Shown: positions 25,718-36,300 of the stretch, one piece after another
Layout of the letters: each line of letters opens with the position of its first letter
Numbering within the stretch: position 1 is the first letter of the stretch
From: Corynebacterium choanae
GTDB taxonomy: Bacteria; Actinomycetota; Actinomycetes; Mycobacteriales; Mycobacteriaceae
Direction: 5' to 3'
DNA: 64,000 nucleotides
NCBI RefSeq assembly: GCF_003813965.1
Contig: NZ_CP033896.1
Span: 1,426,001-1,490,000, forward strand
Notes under the pieces: model-generated
Database searches by the model: none
The model's input: the letters and a program-made list of their open reading frames with translations, nothing else
Told to the model about the DNA's origin: nothing
Made by a program: the position numbers and the translations under genes

Positions 25718-26478
25718 GGGATCGTCCTTCCATGCTCGTCACGGGGTCGCCCATCCGAATACAGGTAAGAATCAGGAAAACCGTCAGCGGCAAGCACTTC
25801 ACCCACAAAGATGACCGCTGTGCGAGTGATCCCTGATTCGGCAAGTGCGGCAGCGAGATGATCAAGCCGGGTGCGAACCAGTTGCTCCTCTTGTCGGCTG
25901 GCGTACGCAACAATCGCCACAGGGGTCTGCGGAGGCAGATGGGTCAGCAGTTCCTGTTGCACCCGCTGCCCATCGTGAGCCGCTAAATGAATCGCCATCG
26001 TGGCACCAAGAGCGGCAAAGTTTTCCAGGGTTTCCCGTTCCGGCATGGCACTCGCCCGCCCCGAGATCCGGGTAATCACCAAAGACTGTCCCACCGTTGG
26101 CACCGTGAGCTCGTGGCCAAGAGCCGCGGCAGCGGCAGCATAAGCGGGCACCCCAGGGACAATCTCGTAGGGAATCTCGAGTGCGACAAGGCGGCGGGCT
26201 TGTTCAGCAAGCGCCGAATAGATTGATGGATCACCTGACTGTAACCGTGCCACATCGTGACCGGCAGCATGTGCCTGCGCAATATGGTCGATGATGGTGT
26301 CTAATGGCATTCGCGCAGTATTGATAAGCGTTGCATCACTCCGACAATCTTCAAGCACCGCATCTGGCACGATCGACCCTGCATAAAGCACGGTTTGGCA
26401 GGTGGTGATAAGTCGATGGGCACGAAGCGTCAACAGATCAGGGGCGCCCGGGCCGGCGCCGATAAAGTACACAGTCAC
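25705..26478 (-). CDS. cobM: Precorrin-4 C11-methyltransferase CobM
   Basis: A 257-residue SAM-dependent tetrapyrrole methylase. It has VYFIGAGPGAPDLLTLRAHR, VLYAGSIVPDAVL, LQSGDPSIYSALAEQARRL, PYEIVPGVPAYAAAAAALGH, and ELTVPTVGQSLVITRISGRA. It methylates C11 of precorrin-4 to give precorrin-5. The start is GTG 26478; no clear ribosome site precedes it. It overlaps cobK at its 3' end and lies 189 bases downstream of cobL, a gap that contains a 10-bp inverted repeat. Confidence 0.93.
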   Translation of the reverse strand: MTVYFIGAGPGAPDLLTLRAHRLITTCQTVLYAGSIVPDAVLEDCRSDATLINTARMPLDTIIDHIAQAHAAGHDVARLQSGDPSIYSALAEQARRLVALEIPYEIVPGVPAYAAAAAALGHELTVPTVGQSLVITRISGRASAMPERETLENFAALGATMAIHLAAHDGQRVQQELLTHLPPQTPVAIVAYASRQEEQLVRTRLDHLAAALAESGITRTAVIFVGEVLAADGFPDSYLYSDGRPRDEHGRTIPCVR

Positions 26479-26595
26479 GGTATTGGTGAAATTCTTTCGT
26501 CAGGATGGTTGAAATCGTGGGAAGCGTCGCAAGAGTTATGCTCCTGCTAGCAAGTCTAGATTCAGTGATCTTCACCGCGTCGCTGGATCGCCGCA

Positions 26596-26629
26596 ACCAG
26601 TGCAAAACATTACCCAACCTTGCACTGGT
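26596..26629. repeat. Inverted repeat in the cobL-cobM gap
   Basis: ACCAGTGCAA (26596-26605) and TTGCACTGGT (26620-26629) are exact complements separated by 14 bases, 117 bases upstream of cobM and 38 bases past the cobL stop. No T-run follows on the minus strand. It may be an attenuating hairpin or an operator; nothing identifies the binder. Confidence 0.4.
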
Positions 26630-26667
26630 GGATGACTACAGCTATGAATCGGCCTTAGCACCCTGCG

Positions 26668-27972
26668 CTATGCGGCTGGTTTGACGTAACGCCACTGTTG
26701 TAGCGGCAGCTGTGGTCGAAGTGTGCCAAACGAGCCCACCGGATGATAGTCGCTGACCTGCAGACCAACCAGTTCACCACCATGGTTTGCATGCAGCTCA
26801 CGCAATAATGCCTGCGTTTCCAACGTCACTGCGTTGGCAACCAAAACACCACCTGGGGTGAGCGCCGCTAAGGCAATATCCACCACGCCGGGGTGGGTCA
26901 ATCCCCCACCGATGAAAATTTTTGTTGGCAACCTGCCTGTGCCGTTGTGTGCCGCGGCAAGGGTTTTTTCGCAGGCATCAGGTGCGGCACCAGAAAGCTC
27001 GATACGGGATCCTACAAGCTGTTCCACATTAGCGGTGATTGTTGCTTGGCGTTGTAGGTTGGATTCGAAAATAGTTGCTGTCGTCTTCGGGGTACTGCGG
27101 CAAAATTCGATTGCGACAGAACCCGAACCGCCACCAATATCCCACAGATGATCCCCTGGCATGGGGCGTAATGCACAGACGGTTACACTGCGGGCGATTC
27201 GCTTCGTAATTTGGCCGTCATGCTGATATTCCTGCTCGTCGAGACCAGGTAGCACACTGCGAATCGGCGACGCCGGGTGCACAGCAGCAATAACCAAATC
27301 GCTGTCAGGGGCGACGAGGTCGGCAGCACATGCAGCAACAATGCGTTGGGTGCGGCTGCCTAAATCCGAAAGCACTGTCACAGTGATCTCCGGGGTGCCG
27401 CGGCTGCACAATAAATCCCGCAGATCGGTGACGGTGTCACGGTTGCGGCACAACACCATCACTGGTTGGCCTTGATCGAGCAGCGGCTGCAGGACGGAAA
27501 CTGGCTGTGTGAGGACGCTGACCACCGGTGTGGTGGCAGTCGACCAACCAAGTGCCGCGCAGGCCAGCTGGAATGAGGAAACATTGCTGATGATCTGTAC
27601 CTGGTCGCGACCATAGCGGTTGATAAGCGTGGTGCCGATGCCGTAAAAGAGCGGATCACCGGAAGCTAACACAACCCGTCGCTTGCCGTCTGTGATGTCC
27701 CCAATGGTGGTGGCTAGGTGTGGCAGCAGCGGGCTTGGCCATTGCTGCTGCAAGGCTGTACAACATGCTGGATCTGCGGCGAGTAACCCGAGTTGCCGCG
27801 CTGATCCATAAACAATGTCCGCACAGCGCAGGGCGGCTATAGCCTGCTGATTGAGTGTGGCAAGGCCTGCCGCCCCGATGCCGATCACCACCAGTGGCGC
27901 AGCGGGAGGCTCAACTTGGGGATTGATTTCGGCATCTGCCAGTAAAGGCTGCTGCGGCCTGGAGTTACGCAT
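26668..27972 (-). CDS. cobL: Precorrin-6Y C5,15-methyltransferase (decarboxylating) CobL
   Basis: A 434-residue two-domain enzyme. The N-terminal CbiE-type methylase has VVIGIGAAGLATLNQQAIAA, VVLASGDPLFYGIGTTLI and a conserved ALGWS. The C-terminal CbiT-type domain has HDGQITKRIARSVTVCALRP, the SAM loop LWDIGGGSGSVAIEF and IFIGGGLTHPG. It methylates C5 and C15 and removes the C12 acetate carboxyl, yielding precorrin-8X, the CobH substrate. ATG 27972 is clear, though its ribosome site is weak. It is the first of the minus-strand cob genes and starts 31 bases after the PepQ stop. Confidence 0.93.
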   Translation of the reverse strand: MRNSRPQQPLLADAEINPQVEPPAAPLVVIGIGAAGLATLNQQAIAALRCADIVYGSARQLGLLAADPACCTALQQQWPSPLLPHLATTIGDITDGKRRVVLASGDPLFYGIGTTLINRYGRDQVQIISNVSSFQLACAALGWSTATTPVVSVLTQPVSVLQPLLDQGQPVMVLCRNRDTVTDLRDLLCSRGTPEITVTVLSDLGSRTQRIVAACAADLVAPDSDLVIAAVHPASPIRSVLPGLDEQEYQHDGQITKRIARSVTVCALRPMPGDHLWDIGGGSGSVAIEFCRSTPKTTATIFESNLQRQATITANVEQLVGSRIELSGAAPDACEKTLAAAHNGTGRLPTKIFIGGGLTHPGVVDIALAALTPGGVLVANAVTLETQALLRELHANHGGELVGLQVSDYHPVGSFGTLRPQLPLQQWRYVKPAA

Positions 27973-28003
27973 AGTTGATCAGTCTACCCGTCAACACCTC
28001 GGT

Positions 28004-29176
28004 CTAACGCAGCATCCGCGGCTGGTTGTTGCACACAATGTGGCCATCGTCGGAGATGATCACGATGTCTTCAATGCGGGCACCGAAACGGCCGGGAAGA
28101 TAAATCCCAGGTTCGATGGAAAACGCCATCCCCGGTTCGAGAACTAATTCGTTGGTGCTGGTAATAAAGGGTTCTTCGTGGGTCGACAGGCCAATGCCAT
28201 GACCCGTCCGGTGCACAAAAAATTGCCCATATCCAGCATCACTAATCACCCGGCGCGCAGCATCGTCGACGTCTTTTGCCCGTGCACCGGGTACTGCTGC
28301 TTGGCGTGCGGCGGCTTGCGCTGAGACTAATACTTCGTACATGGTGTCCATCTCTGGGTCGATGCGCGCAGCGTCAGCACCGCCGACGATATAGGTGCGC
28401 GTGCAGTCTGACCTGTAGCCTTCGCTATCGGCGCCCCCGATATCAACGACGACCATCTCCCCGGTTTGGAGTGTCCGGTTGCTGTGCTCGTGGTGTGGGT
28501 TGGCGCCGTTTGGACCGGAGCCGACAATAACGAAGTCCACAGCAGTGTGGCCGTGGTTGAGGATCTCTGTGTGGAGGGCGGCGGCAACTTCTGCTTCGGT
28601 GCGACCGGGTTGCAGCAGCTGAGGTACTAATGCATGAACTTCGTCGATAGCTGCCCCAACAGTTTGCAAATGGGTAATTTCTGCTGGATCTTTCAGCATG
28701 GTGAGTTGGGAAACAATCGGGGTTGCAGCAACAATGCATTGCGGACGGTTGCCGAGGATGTTTTGCAATGTGAGTAAGTGACTGGCGGGCATGTGGCCGT
28801 CGACGGCGAGTCGCATATGGTGCGGATCGTGGCCTTCCCCTTGAACAAGTGAAATCACGGTTGCATGGGGATGGTCATCATCGGTGTAGCCAATGATGTT
28901 GATATCTGCTGTTCCCGGTAGCGCGGCGAGAGTTCCCGCATCGACCGCGGGTGTAATCAATTGACAGTGCACAGGACGTTGTTCATCGCTACTTTGAGGA
29001 ATGATCAGCGCACTGAGTCGTTCGTGGGTGTCGGCTTCGTCTCCGAGGAAATAGCGCATGGTTGCCCCAGGAGTGACGATGAGTGCATCGGCGATATTTG
29101 TTTGTGCAAGCAATTGTGCTGCCCGCTGTTGCCTGGATTGGTAGGTTTGCGATGATATTGAAGCGGTTGTTGTCAT
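28004..29176 (-). CDS. pepQ: Xaa-Pro aminopeptidase/dipeptidase (M24, PepQ-type)
   Basis: About 390 residues with an N-terminal creatinase-like domain and a pita-bread M24 peptidase domain. The metal ligands are visible: Asp in MVVVDIGGADSEGY and SDCTRTYIVGG, His in FFVHRTGHGIGLSTHEEPF, and Glu in FSIEPGIYLPGRFGARIEDI. It cleaves Xaa-Pro bonds in the cytoplasm. ATG 29176 is chosen; a Met three codons upstream is also in frame. Its position between the helicase block and the cob genes follows the order seen near tatC in corynebacteria. Confidence 0.88.
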   Translation of the reverse strand: MTTTASISSQTYQSRQQRAAQLLAQTNIADALIVTPGATMRYFLGDEADTHERLSALIIPQSSDEQRPVHCQLITPAVDAGTLAALPGTADINIIGYTDDDHPHATVISLVQGEGHDPHHMRLAVDGHMPASHLLTLQNILGNRPQCIVAATPIVSQLTMLKDPAEITHLQTVGAAIDEVHALVPQLLQPGRTEAEVAAALHTEILNHGHTAVDFVIVGSGPNGANPHHEHSNRTLQTGEMVVVDIGGADSEGYRSDCTRTYIVGGADAARIDPEMDTMYEVLVSAQAAARQAAVPGARAKDVDDAARRVISDAGYGQFFVHRTGHGIGLSTHEEPFITSTNELVLEPGMAFSIEPGIYLPGRFGARIEDIVIISDDGHIVCNNQPRMLR

Positions 29177-29305
29177 AGCCGCCATCCTACGACGGAATCC
29201 TTTTTCGAGACGGTGCCGATACGACAGTTTGGGTGGCAGCGTTTTGGAAATATCTTCGTAGGGATGTGTTGGCGCCGGTTGGAGCTTCCACCTAGGGTGG
29301 CTGTC

Positions 29306-30040
29306 ATGAGTAGATCTGCTGATTTGTCGTCGTTTCGGAAACCCGTACCTGACTGGGTGCGTCCTTGGGCGACTGCAGCATCTCCTAGTGTGGTGAAACT
29401 GCGGTATCGCGATCGATACGCTACCGGTTTTCTTACCTCACGTGCAGCGTTGGAAGCAGGCGAGCTGGGGCATACTCCCCCACGTCCAGTGTCGACTCCT
29501 GCAACGCATGTTATTTGTGCTGCTCACAGTGTTCATGCGGCGCAGCGATCGCCGATTGACTTGCTCACCGAAGATGGTTCAAGGCGACGTGTTGAGGCGG
29601 GAACTTTCTGTGTGCTGCCGCTTTCGGATATTGCCGTTGCGCCGTTACCTATGTCGCTTGCATGTGACCATTTGCCGCTTGCTATGGGGGGAAGTTTTCT
29701 CGGTTCTCCGATTGTCAATCTTGGATTTGGTGGCAGTCGGGGTGCGAGTAGTCGACGAAGTGCTGCTGTCGGCTACGGTCGCCTGGCGGCTTATGGGCGT
29801 TGGGCTCGGAGTTTTGATGGGCGGATTGCACTTCGCCACCCGATGTTTGTGTGGCTGTCCCGGGGTGCGACCATGTTGCCTGGTGATTCGGGTGGGCCGC
29901 TTATTGTTCGGCAGCAAATTTTGGGGGTGCAGTCGATGCTTTTTTCGGTTCCTGGTTTTCGGTGGTCTATCGCAGATAGTTTGTTGCCGCAGCGGAATGT
30001 GCTGCGCGAAATATTGCGTACTACCGGTCCGGTGGAATAG
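29306..30040 (+). CDS. Trypsin-like serine protease without visible signal peptide
   Basis: A 244-residue S1-type protease. The catalytic triad is visible as His in THVICAAHSVH, Asp in CVLPLSDIAVAPLP and Ser in MLPGDSGGPLIVRQQILGV. Two clues suggest a reduced, chymotrypsin-like fold: short N-terminus and close spacing of the triad. The start ATG 29306 follows AGGGTGG; no hydrophobic leader is seen (MSRSADLSSFRKPVPDWVRP), even if the frame is taken from 29213. It may stay inside the cell or be exported by another route. It diverges from pepQ and converges with helY. Confidence 0.7.
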   Translation: MSRSADLSSFRKPVPDWVRPWATAASPSVVKLRYRDRYATGFLTSRAALEAGELGHTPPRPVSTPATHVICAAHSVHAAQRSPIDLLTEDGSRRRVEAGTFCVLPLSDIAVAPLPMSLACDHLPLAMGGSFLGSPIVNLGFGGSRGASSRRSAAVGYGRLAAYGRWARSFDGRIALRHPMFVWLSRGATMLPGDSGGPLIVRQQILGVQSMLFSVPGFRWSIADSLLPQRNVLREILRTTGPVE

Positions 30041-30254
30041 ATTCTGGCCAGGTTGTGTTGCAGGCTGCCTGCCAGTGATCTGCTCTGGTGTGCTTTGGTG
30101 GTGAGTCCCTTTTCCGGGGATCAGGATGTCACCGGAATACTAGTTGCACGCAAAGATGCTGGTAGGTCTGTTGTCCCTGAGGTTGTGGCGAGCCGTTTTA
30201 GTGTGCCGCCGGATGGAATGTGCGGGGTTTGCCAACGGTGATGTCGCAAATGTG

Positions 30255-30296
30255 ACAGCCGACGGTGGGATCTCTTTGTTCCCCACCGTGGGCTGT
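30255..30296. terminator. Putative bidirectional terminator between protease and helY
   Basis: ACAGCC-g-ACGGTGGG (30255-30269) pairs with CCCACCGT-g-GGCTGT (30282-30296), giving 14 pairs with one mismatch around a 12-base loop. It lies in the 322-base gap between converging genes; the rest of that gap shows no gene. No long T-run is present. Confidence 0.5.
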
Positions 30297-30362
30297 GCAA
30301 TTCTGCGGTTCGAATATGGGATGTGCGGGGGCGGTAGCTATCCGTAATCCAGTCTGCAGGTT

Positions 30363-33239
30363 TTACAGTCCGATCGCTACCACCCCGCGGCGGATGGCGT
30401 TGATGGCAAGCCGTGTTTTCGCCGCCAGGTCAGCATCTGGGGTCGCGTTCGCAACTTGATTCATCAGGTCAAGAAGCTGCCGGCACCAGCGGACAAAATC
30501 ACCGGGAGCAAGTTCAATACCAGAGGCTTGCGCGGCGGCAAGGGCATATTCGAGCGGTGCGCCGGCAGTCCACTGATGGGCGGCGCCAACAAAACCTGGA
30601 TCGGGCACCTTCGATGGTGGAATAGCATTGTCGGCTTCTTCCCATTGGAGTTCTTCGAAAATGCGCTGCAGTTTCGCTGCGGCAAGCCGTATCGGATCGG
30701 TGGGGGCAAGCAGCTTACCTGGGGTGTCGCGGCGATTTTGGAAGCAGAGGATCGATAATACTCCGGCGATCTCTGCGGGATCGAGATCTGCAAATACCCC
30801 GCGGCGGATACATTGGGCAAGCAGCAAATCAGCCTCACTGTGCAAATGGCTAAGCATTGTTCCCGCAGCGGTGAGCTGATAGACCGGTGGAGCGGTTTCC
30901 TGCTGTTCTGCGTTTTCGTCGTTGACGCTGTGCAGCTGATATTTCACTGCAACAGTGGATTCTGGTTGCAGGTTGTCTTTCCCGGCAGTCTCTGCAGCCG
31001 GCTGTTCGGTCATTGTTGTCTTGTCGGCTGAGGCGGTGTCGGGAACCTGTTCGAGATAGTCGAGCCTGGTCAATAGCTCGACAATCCGCGTGAACTGGCT
31101 TACTAGCGAATCGCCCTGGTTGTTCATTGCCCGCTGGAGATGGTCAAGGGTTCGTTCCGCTTTGAGGACTGCTTCGGCAAGGCGCGCCAGACGTTCCCGA
31201 TCGGGGAAACTGTGTCCGACATGGTGCTCAATGCGGCGACGTAACCGTACCGATTTGCTATCTGGGGTGATTCTGGGGGCGCTGAGACGACGCGGTTTGG
31301 TGAGGTTTGCCCGGTGAAGATAGCGCACCACATCTTCGCGAACACGCCGCGGTGGTTTTTTCAAATTCGGCAGTTGCATCGTGCCGAGTGTGACAGGCGC
31401 AACCGACAGCATGGTGTGCGGCATGCGGCCTTGCCAGCCTTCTTCGTTGATGATCTCAGGGGTAAGCGATCCGTTTTTGCTGCCTGGGCGAATCACCACA
31501 GCAGTGTGAATAGCGCGTCGCCCTTTATAGGCGATGACTGCACCTGGTTGAAGCTTGCCAATAGCTGCAACCACAAGCCGTTCGACATGGTTTTTCCGCT
31601 GCTGTTTTACTTTCTTTTCACGCTGGCTTAGTTCGTAACGCAGCCGCATATAGGCAAGAAACGCGGCTGCTGGAGTGGTTTTTGCGACTGCTCGTTGCAG
31701 CGCTACCGGCAGTTCAACAAGGGACATTTGTTCCTCGAACTCTGCCTTGAGCCGGGCAAGGTTTGCTTTCGCCCGGTCAATGGTGGCATAGTCGTGCACC
31801 ACTTTTCCGTCGATTTGGAATTGGGCGAAAGATTTATTCAGCAGCGCCGTGGTGTGCGCAAATCCAATGGTGTTAATCAGGTTCACCGCCATGTTGTAGC
31901 CGGGGGTGAACGTTGAATTCAACGGATAGGTGCGGGTGGATGCCAGCTGGGCGACACTGTCCACATCAAGCTGCGGCTCCCACACGATCACCGCATGTCC
32001 TTGCACATCGATGCCGCGGCGCCCGGCGCGCCCTGTGAGCTGGGTGTATTGACCGGGGGTGAGTGGTACGTGGGCTTCGCCGTCGTATTTGATGAGTCGT
32101 TCCAGGATGACGGTACGGGCGGGCATGTTGATGCCCAGGGCGAGGGTTTCGGTGGCGAAGACTACTTTGAGAAGTCCTTGGGCGAAGAGGTCTTCGACGA
32201 TGTGTCGGAAGGCTGGCAACATGCCAGCGTGGTGGGCGGCGAAGCCGCGGATGCAGCCGGTGCGGAAAGCAGCAAAGTTGAGGATGCGGAGTTCTTGTTC
32301 GTCGATGTCGGCAACGCCAGCGTCGACGATACGGGCGATGGCGGCTTGTTCGTATTCGCTGGTGAGGGTGAGTTTTGAGGTGCGGAGGTGGTAGGCGGCG
32401 TCGTCGCAGCCGACGCGGGAGAAGATGAAGTAGATGGCAGGGAGAAGGTCTTGGGTTTGGAGGGTTCGGATGACGTCGACGCGGCGTTGCCGGAGTTGTT
32501 TGCGGCGTTGATGTGGTGGGGTGTTGTCGTGTTCGTGCTGGAGGGCTCTGCTGGTGCGGTCGATAGCCCGGTGCAGGTTGGGGTTGACTCCCCCGTCATT
32601 GGTGTTCAGTAGTGGGTGGAGGGTGTGTCCGACGAGCATCCACTGGTTGAGGGGGACGGGCCGGTGTTCGGAGATGACGGTGGTGAATGCGCCGCGGACG
32701 GTTTCCAGCCAGCGGCCGAATTCTTCGGCGTTGCTGACGGTTGCAGACAGGCCGACGATGGTGGTGTATTCGCTGACGTTGAGGATGACTTCTTCCCACA
32801 CGGAGCCGCGGGATCGGTCGGCAAGGTAGTGGATTTCGTCCATGACGACGTGGGAAAGGTCGACGAGTTGGGGTGCTTCGGCGTAGATCATGTTGCGGAG
32901 CACTTCGGTGGTCATGACCACCACATCGCCGTCGGGGTTGATGGATCGGTCGCCGGTGAGTAGCCCTACTCGTTGTTCGCCGTAGCGGGCGACAAGGTCG
33001 TGATATTTTTGGTTTGAGAGGGCTTTGATGGGGGTGGTGTAGTAGCAGCGTGCGCCTTTGCTGAGGGCGAGATGGATGGCGTATTCGCCGACGATGGTTT
33101 TCCCTGAGCCGGTTGGGGCGCAGACCAGAACGCCGTGGCCGTTGTCGAGGGCGTCCATGGCTTCTTGTTGGAATGGGTCGAAGTCGAAGTCGAACAGGTC
33201 GGTAAACGCCGCCCGGGTTTCGGCGTTGGCTGCCATCAC
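30363..33239 (-). CDS. helY: Ski2-like DExH helicase HelY
   Basis: A 958-residue helicase of the Ski2/Mtr4-like family. Motifs are intact: Q-like FDPFQQEA, Walker A APTGSGKT (41-48), TTPIKALSNQKY, DEIH at 134-137, SAT at 165-167, FATETLALGINMPARTV and motif VI QLTGRAGRRG (400-409). A C-terminal DSHCT/MTR4-type region ends in RLAINAIRRGVVAIGL. It probably unwinds structured RNA or RNA-DNA hybrids; the mycobacterial orthologue is also next to tatC. Start: GTG 33239 or ATG 33236, with AAAGGAG upstream. It is 79 bases downstream of its degenerate paralogue, likely in one operon. Confidence 0.92.
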   Translation of the reverse strand: MMAANAETRAAFTDLFDFDFDPFQQEAMDALDNGHGVLVCAPTGSGKTIVGEYAIHLALSKGARCYYTTPIKALSNQKYHDLVARYGEQRVGLLTGDRSINPDGDVVVMTTEVLRNMIYAEAPQLVDLSHVVMDEIHYLADRSRGSVWEEVILNVSEYTTIVGLSATVSNAEEFGRWLETVRGAFTTVISEHRPVPLNQWMLVGHTLHPLLNTNDGGVNPNLHRAIDRTSRALQHEHDNTPPHQRRKQLRQRRVDVIRTLQTQDLLPAIYFIFSRVGCDDAAYHLRTSKLTLTSEYEQAAIARIVDAGVADIDEQELRILNFAAFRTGCIRGFAAHHAGMLPAFRHIVEDLFAQGLLKVVFATETLALGINMPARTVILERLIKYDGEAHVPLTPGQYTQLTGRAGRRGIDVQGHAVIVWEPQLDVDSVAQLASTRTYPLNSTFTPGYNMAVNLINTIGFAHTTALLNKSFAQFQIDGKVVHDYATIDRAKANLARLKAEFEEQMSLVELPVALQRAVAKTTPAAAFLAYMRLRYELSQREKKVKQQRKNHVERLVVAAIGKLQPGAVIAYKGRRAIHTAVVIRPGSKNGSLTPEIINEEGWQGRMPHTMLSVAPVTLGTMQLPNLKKPPRRVREDVVRYLHRANLTKPRRLSAPRITPDSKSVRLRRRIEHHVGHSFPDRERLARLAEAVLKAERTLDHLQRAMNNQGDSLVSQFTRIVELLTRLDYLEQVPDTASADKTTMTEQPAAETAGKDNLQPESTVAVKYQLHSVNDENAEQQETAPPVYQLTAAGTMLSHLHSEADLLLAQCIRRGVFADLDPAEIAGVLSILCFQNRRDTPGKLLAPTDPIRLAAAKLQRIFEELQWEEADNAIPPSKVPDPGFVGAAHQWTAGAPLEYALAAAQASGIELAPGDFVRWCRQLLDLMNQVANATPDADLAAKTRLAINAIRRGVVAIGL

Positions 33240-33318
33240 TGTGTGTTTACTCCTTTAAACGTGGTGGGTTGGTGTTGAGTGTATTCGGTGTGGGGGTTGG
33301 GGGCGGCCGGTGGTGTGG

Positions 33319-36300
33319 TTAGTTGCCCCAGGTGACGATTCCGCGGCGGATTGCGGTGGCTGCGAGTTGTGCAGTTTCGGCGATGACGGGACGTTCGGGG
33401 TAGGCGGCGATGGCGGTGAGCAGGTCGGCGGTGCGGGCTGCCCATTGCACGAATTCGCCGGGGCTGAGGCTGATGTTTTGGGTGTGCAGGATAGTGCGGA
33501 TTGTGGCGAAGCTGGCACCGTCAGCCCACAGATACAGCGCCCCGGTGGCGCGTTCGTCGGGTTCGTCGGGGCTGATGTGGTCGACGGGTATGCCGTGCGG
33601 GTGTCCTATGTCCATCCAGGTCATGCGGGTAGCAGTCATGGCGTAGGTCATTGCCCGGGTGGGTGGTTCGGTGGCGTGTCCGCCTTGGCCGATAAATCCG
33701 GTACACATGCTGGCAACGCCGGCGAGTTCGGCGGGGTTGAGATTGTCCCAAAGCCCGCGGCGCAAGCATTCGCTGGCGACTAGTGACCACGGTCCGGTGA
33801 TGGTGGCGAGGAGTTCGCCGGCGGTGGTGAGTTGGATGGTTTGGCTGCCCGGGAGTTGCTGGACTGCGGTGGGGTGGTCGTATTGTTCGGCTGGTTGTGG
33901 TGGTGGGCTGGTGAGATAGCCGCGGGCGGCGAGTTCGGTGCAGACTTCGGTGAATTGGGCGGATAGGGCGAGTTGACGGACGGCGAATTCGTCATCGAGT
34001 TGGTCGAGTCGGTGCCGGGATTGGACGTAGCGGATAGCAAGTTGCCGCAGCAGAGCCTCGTTGGGGTGGTGGGAAACGATATGGGTGGCAATGGTGTTAT
34101 CGAGGGCTTCGAGAGCTGGGTCGGTGGGGATTGGGTCGACGGTGTCGGGGATGCTAAAGGTGTGGCGGGCGAGTCCGGCGATGACCTGCGAACGATAGTC
34201 GGGCATGTGCAGCCCGGTGATGCGGCGGCGACGGTTGCGGCGGTTGCCGGCGCGTTTGGCTTTCATTCGGCCACGGAATGTGGCTGGGCGTACTTCGAGA
34301 TGAAGCCGGCCAACGATTTCTGGTGGATACGCCAGCGAGCCGGGGGTGAGCCAGCGGTCGGCGCCGGTGCCAAGATAAATGTGGACGCCGCGGTGGGCAT
34401 CCGCCCGTTCCCCGTCGTTGACGACCACTGCCAGAGTGTGTCCCCGCCGGTGGCGCAGCGCAATAACCTGCCCGTGCCGAAGCTCGGCGAGGCGTTGCCG
34501 AACACTGTCTTCATTGCGACGCATCGCCTGTTCGTTGACGATGTCTTCTTCTTGGCCACGTTTGAGATGCAGACGGCCATAGTTGATCACTGCATCAACC
34601 CGGTTAGCGGTGGGGGCTTGCAGAAAAGCTGCCAGCTCCGCGGGGGCGGTGGATGATGCTGGGGCTGCCTTGTTGCTGCCTACGGCGGGGTTGCCGGTGG
34701 ATGCAGATTGCTTGGCGCTGAGCGGATCGTTGGTGGAGTGAAGATGGGAGTCAGTGGAGGTGTGACCGTTTCGTTCTGCGGCTGCTGGGTGAGCAGTAGC
34801 ATCCGATGAAGCAATTGGTGTGTCTGCGGTGGCGGAGTGTTCCGCCATCGCATCAACCAGCAGTGACAACGTGTGCTGCAACTGCTGTTTTGTTGCTTCA
34901 TAGTCTTTGAGCTGTAGCCGATGCCGCCGCTCCCCGAACGAGTGCAGGAGCAGCCGCCGTGCCTCCTCATATCCGTATTCGTGAATCAGCCGTGCAGCCA
35001 TCGCCGCGGTGGGCTGCAACGCTGATGACAGCTTTGGCACACTACCGTGGGTCAGTTTGATTAACTGTTCGGCATCAACTGAATCGTCAGGCACAACTAC
35101 CGCATGGCCGGCAGTGTCAATCCCGGCGCGGCCTGCCCGAGAGGTGAGCTCTTCCCACCGGTCGGCAGTCATCAACGAGTCGGTGGCAGGGGTGGTATGG
35201 CGCATCGTCGACAACACCACGGTGCGGGCCTGTGGGGAAAAGACGGTATCTGGTTCAGCTGCGGTAAACACTGCTTTTAACAGTCCGCGGGTAAAAAGCT
35301 CTTCCACGATCCGGCGCACCAGCGGCAGCACATCGCTGTGGAAAGGAGCAAATCCGCGCAGGAGCTGCTTTTTCACCCCAGAGATCCGTAATTCGTCGAT
35401 ATCGTGCGCAGGAATATGGGCGATGCTCGCGGCCACAATCCGGGAGATTGCAGCCGCCTCATCGGGGCTGGTTAAACAAATGCCGTGGGCAACGCACGAT
35501 TCAGCGATTTGGTCACAGCGCAGTTTGCCGGCAACCACCACCACTGCCGGGAGCATCGCCTGATCGGCAAGCAGCTGTAATTGGCGATGATACGGGGTTT
35601 GCGCACCGCTGGTCAGTGCCCGCTGACCGAAGACAACAGGGGGGACTTTCTGCCCTTTGGGGCGATGCGGCCCCCACCGGTCAAATGCGGGGCGAACATT
35701 GCCGTTGCGTGCCAGCTGCAACAAGTCATCAAAGAGTTCGGCCCGCGATTTTTGGGCGATCTCTGACTGCAACTGTTTTCGCGCCGCTTGACTGGTTTGC
35801 TGCTGTTTTTCCCGGCCGCGTTTGGCCACATCCATCGGTGATACTGCAGCTTTTTCACTCCCCGGCGACGTGTGAGCCAGCACACCAGGTGACCGGGTTG
35901 AATCATCACCGCCCCCAGCATCGGTAACCACCTGGGTGACGTGAAACTGGTCAGTGCCGGCGCCAGTCGACTCCGCGGCGGAAGGTTCACCAGATTCGGC
36001 AGCCGGTGCCTGGAAAAATTCTGCGTCATCGCCTGGTTCAGCGGCATCCTCGTATAACGGCAGCAGCGCATCAGCGACCAGCACCCAATGCTGCAACGGC
36101 ACCGGTCGATCGGCGAGCTCAATGAGCGACCAGTTGCGACCAAAATCGCCCAACCATTCCACACAATCTTGCGCATTCGACAAATGCCTTGCGATCGCAA
36201 TCATTCGGAACGGTCCGGCGAGCGCCATCACGGTTTCTTCCCAGGCCGTGCCAGTGCCCCGGTCAGCCATATGATGCACCCCGTCTAACACCACCAGCTT

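Noticed and set aside
31995..32378. Long plus-strand frames within helY and its paralogue (for example 31995-32378 and 33973-34656)
   Set aside because: They are shadows of the GC-rich helicase genes on the other strand.
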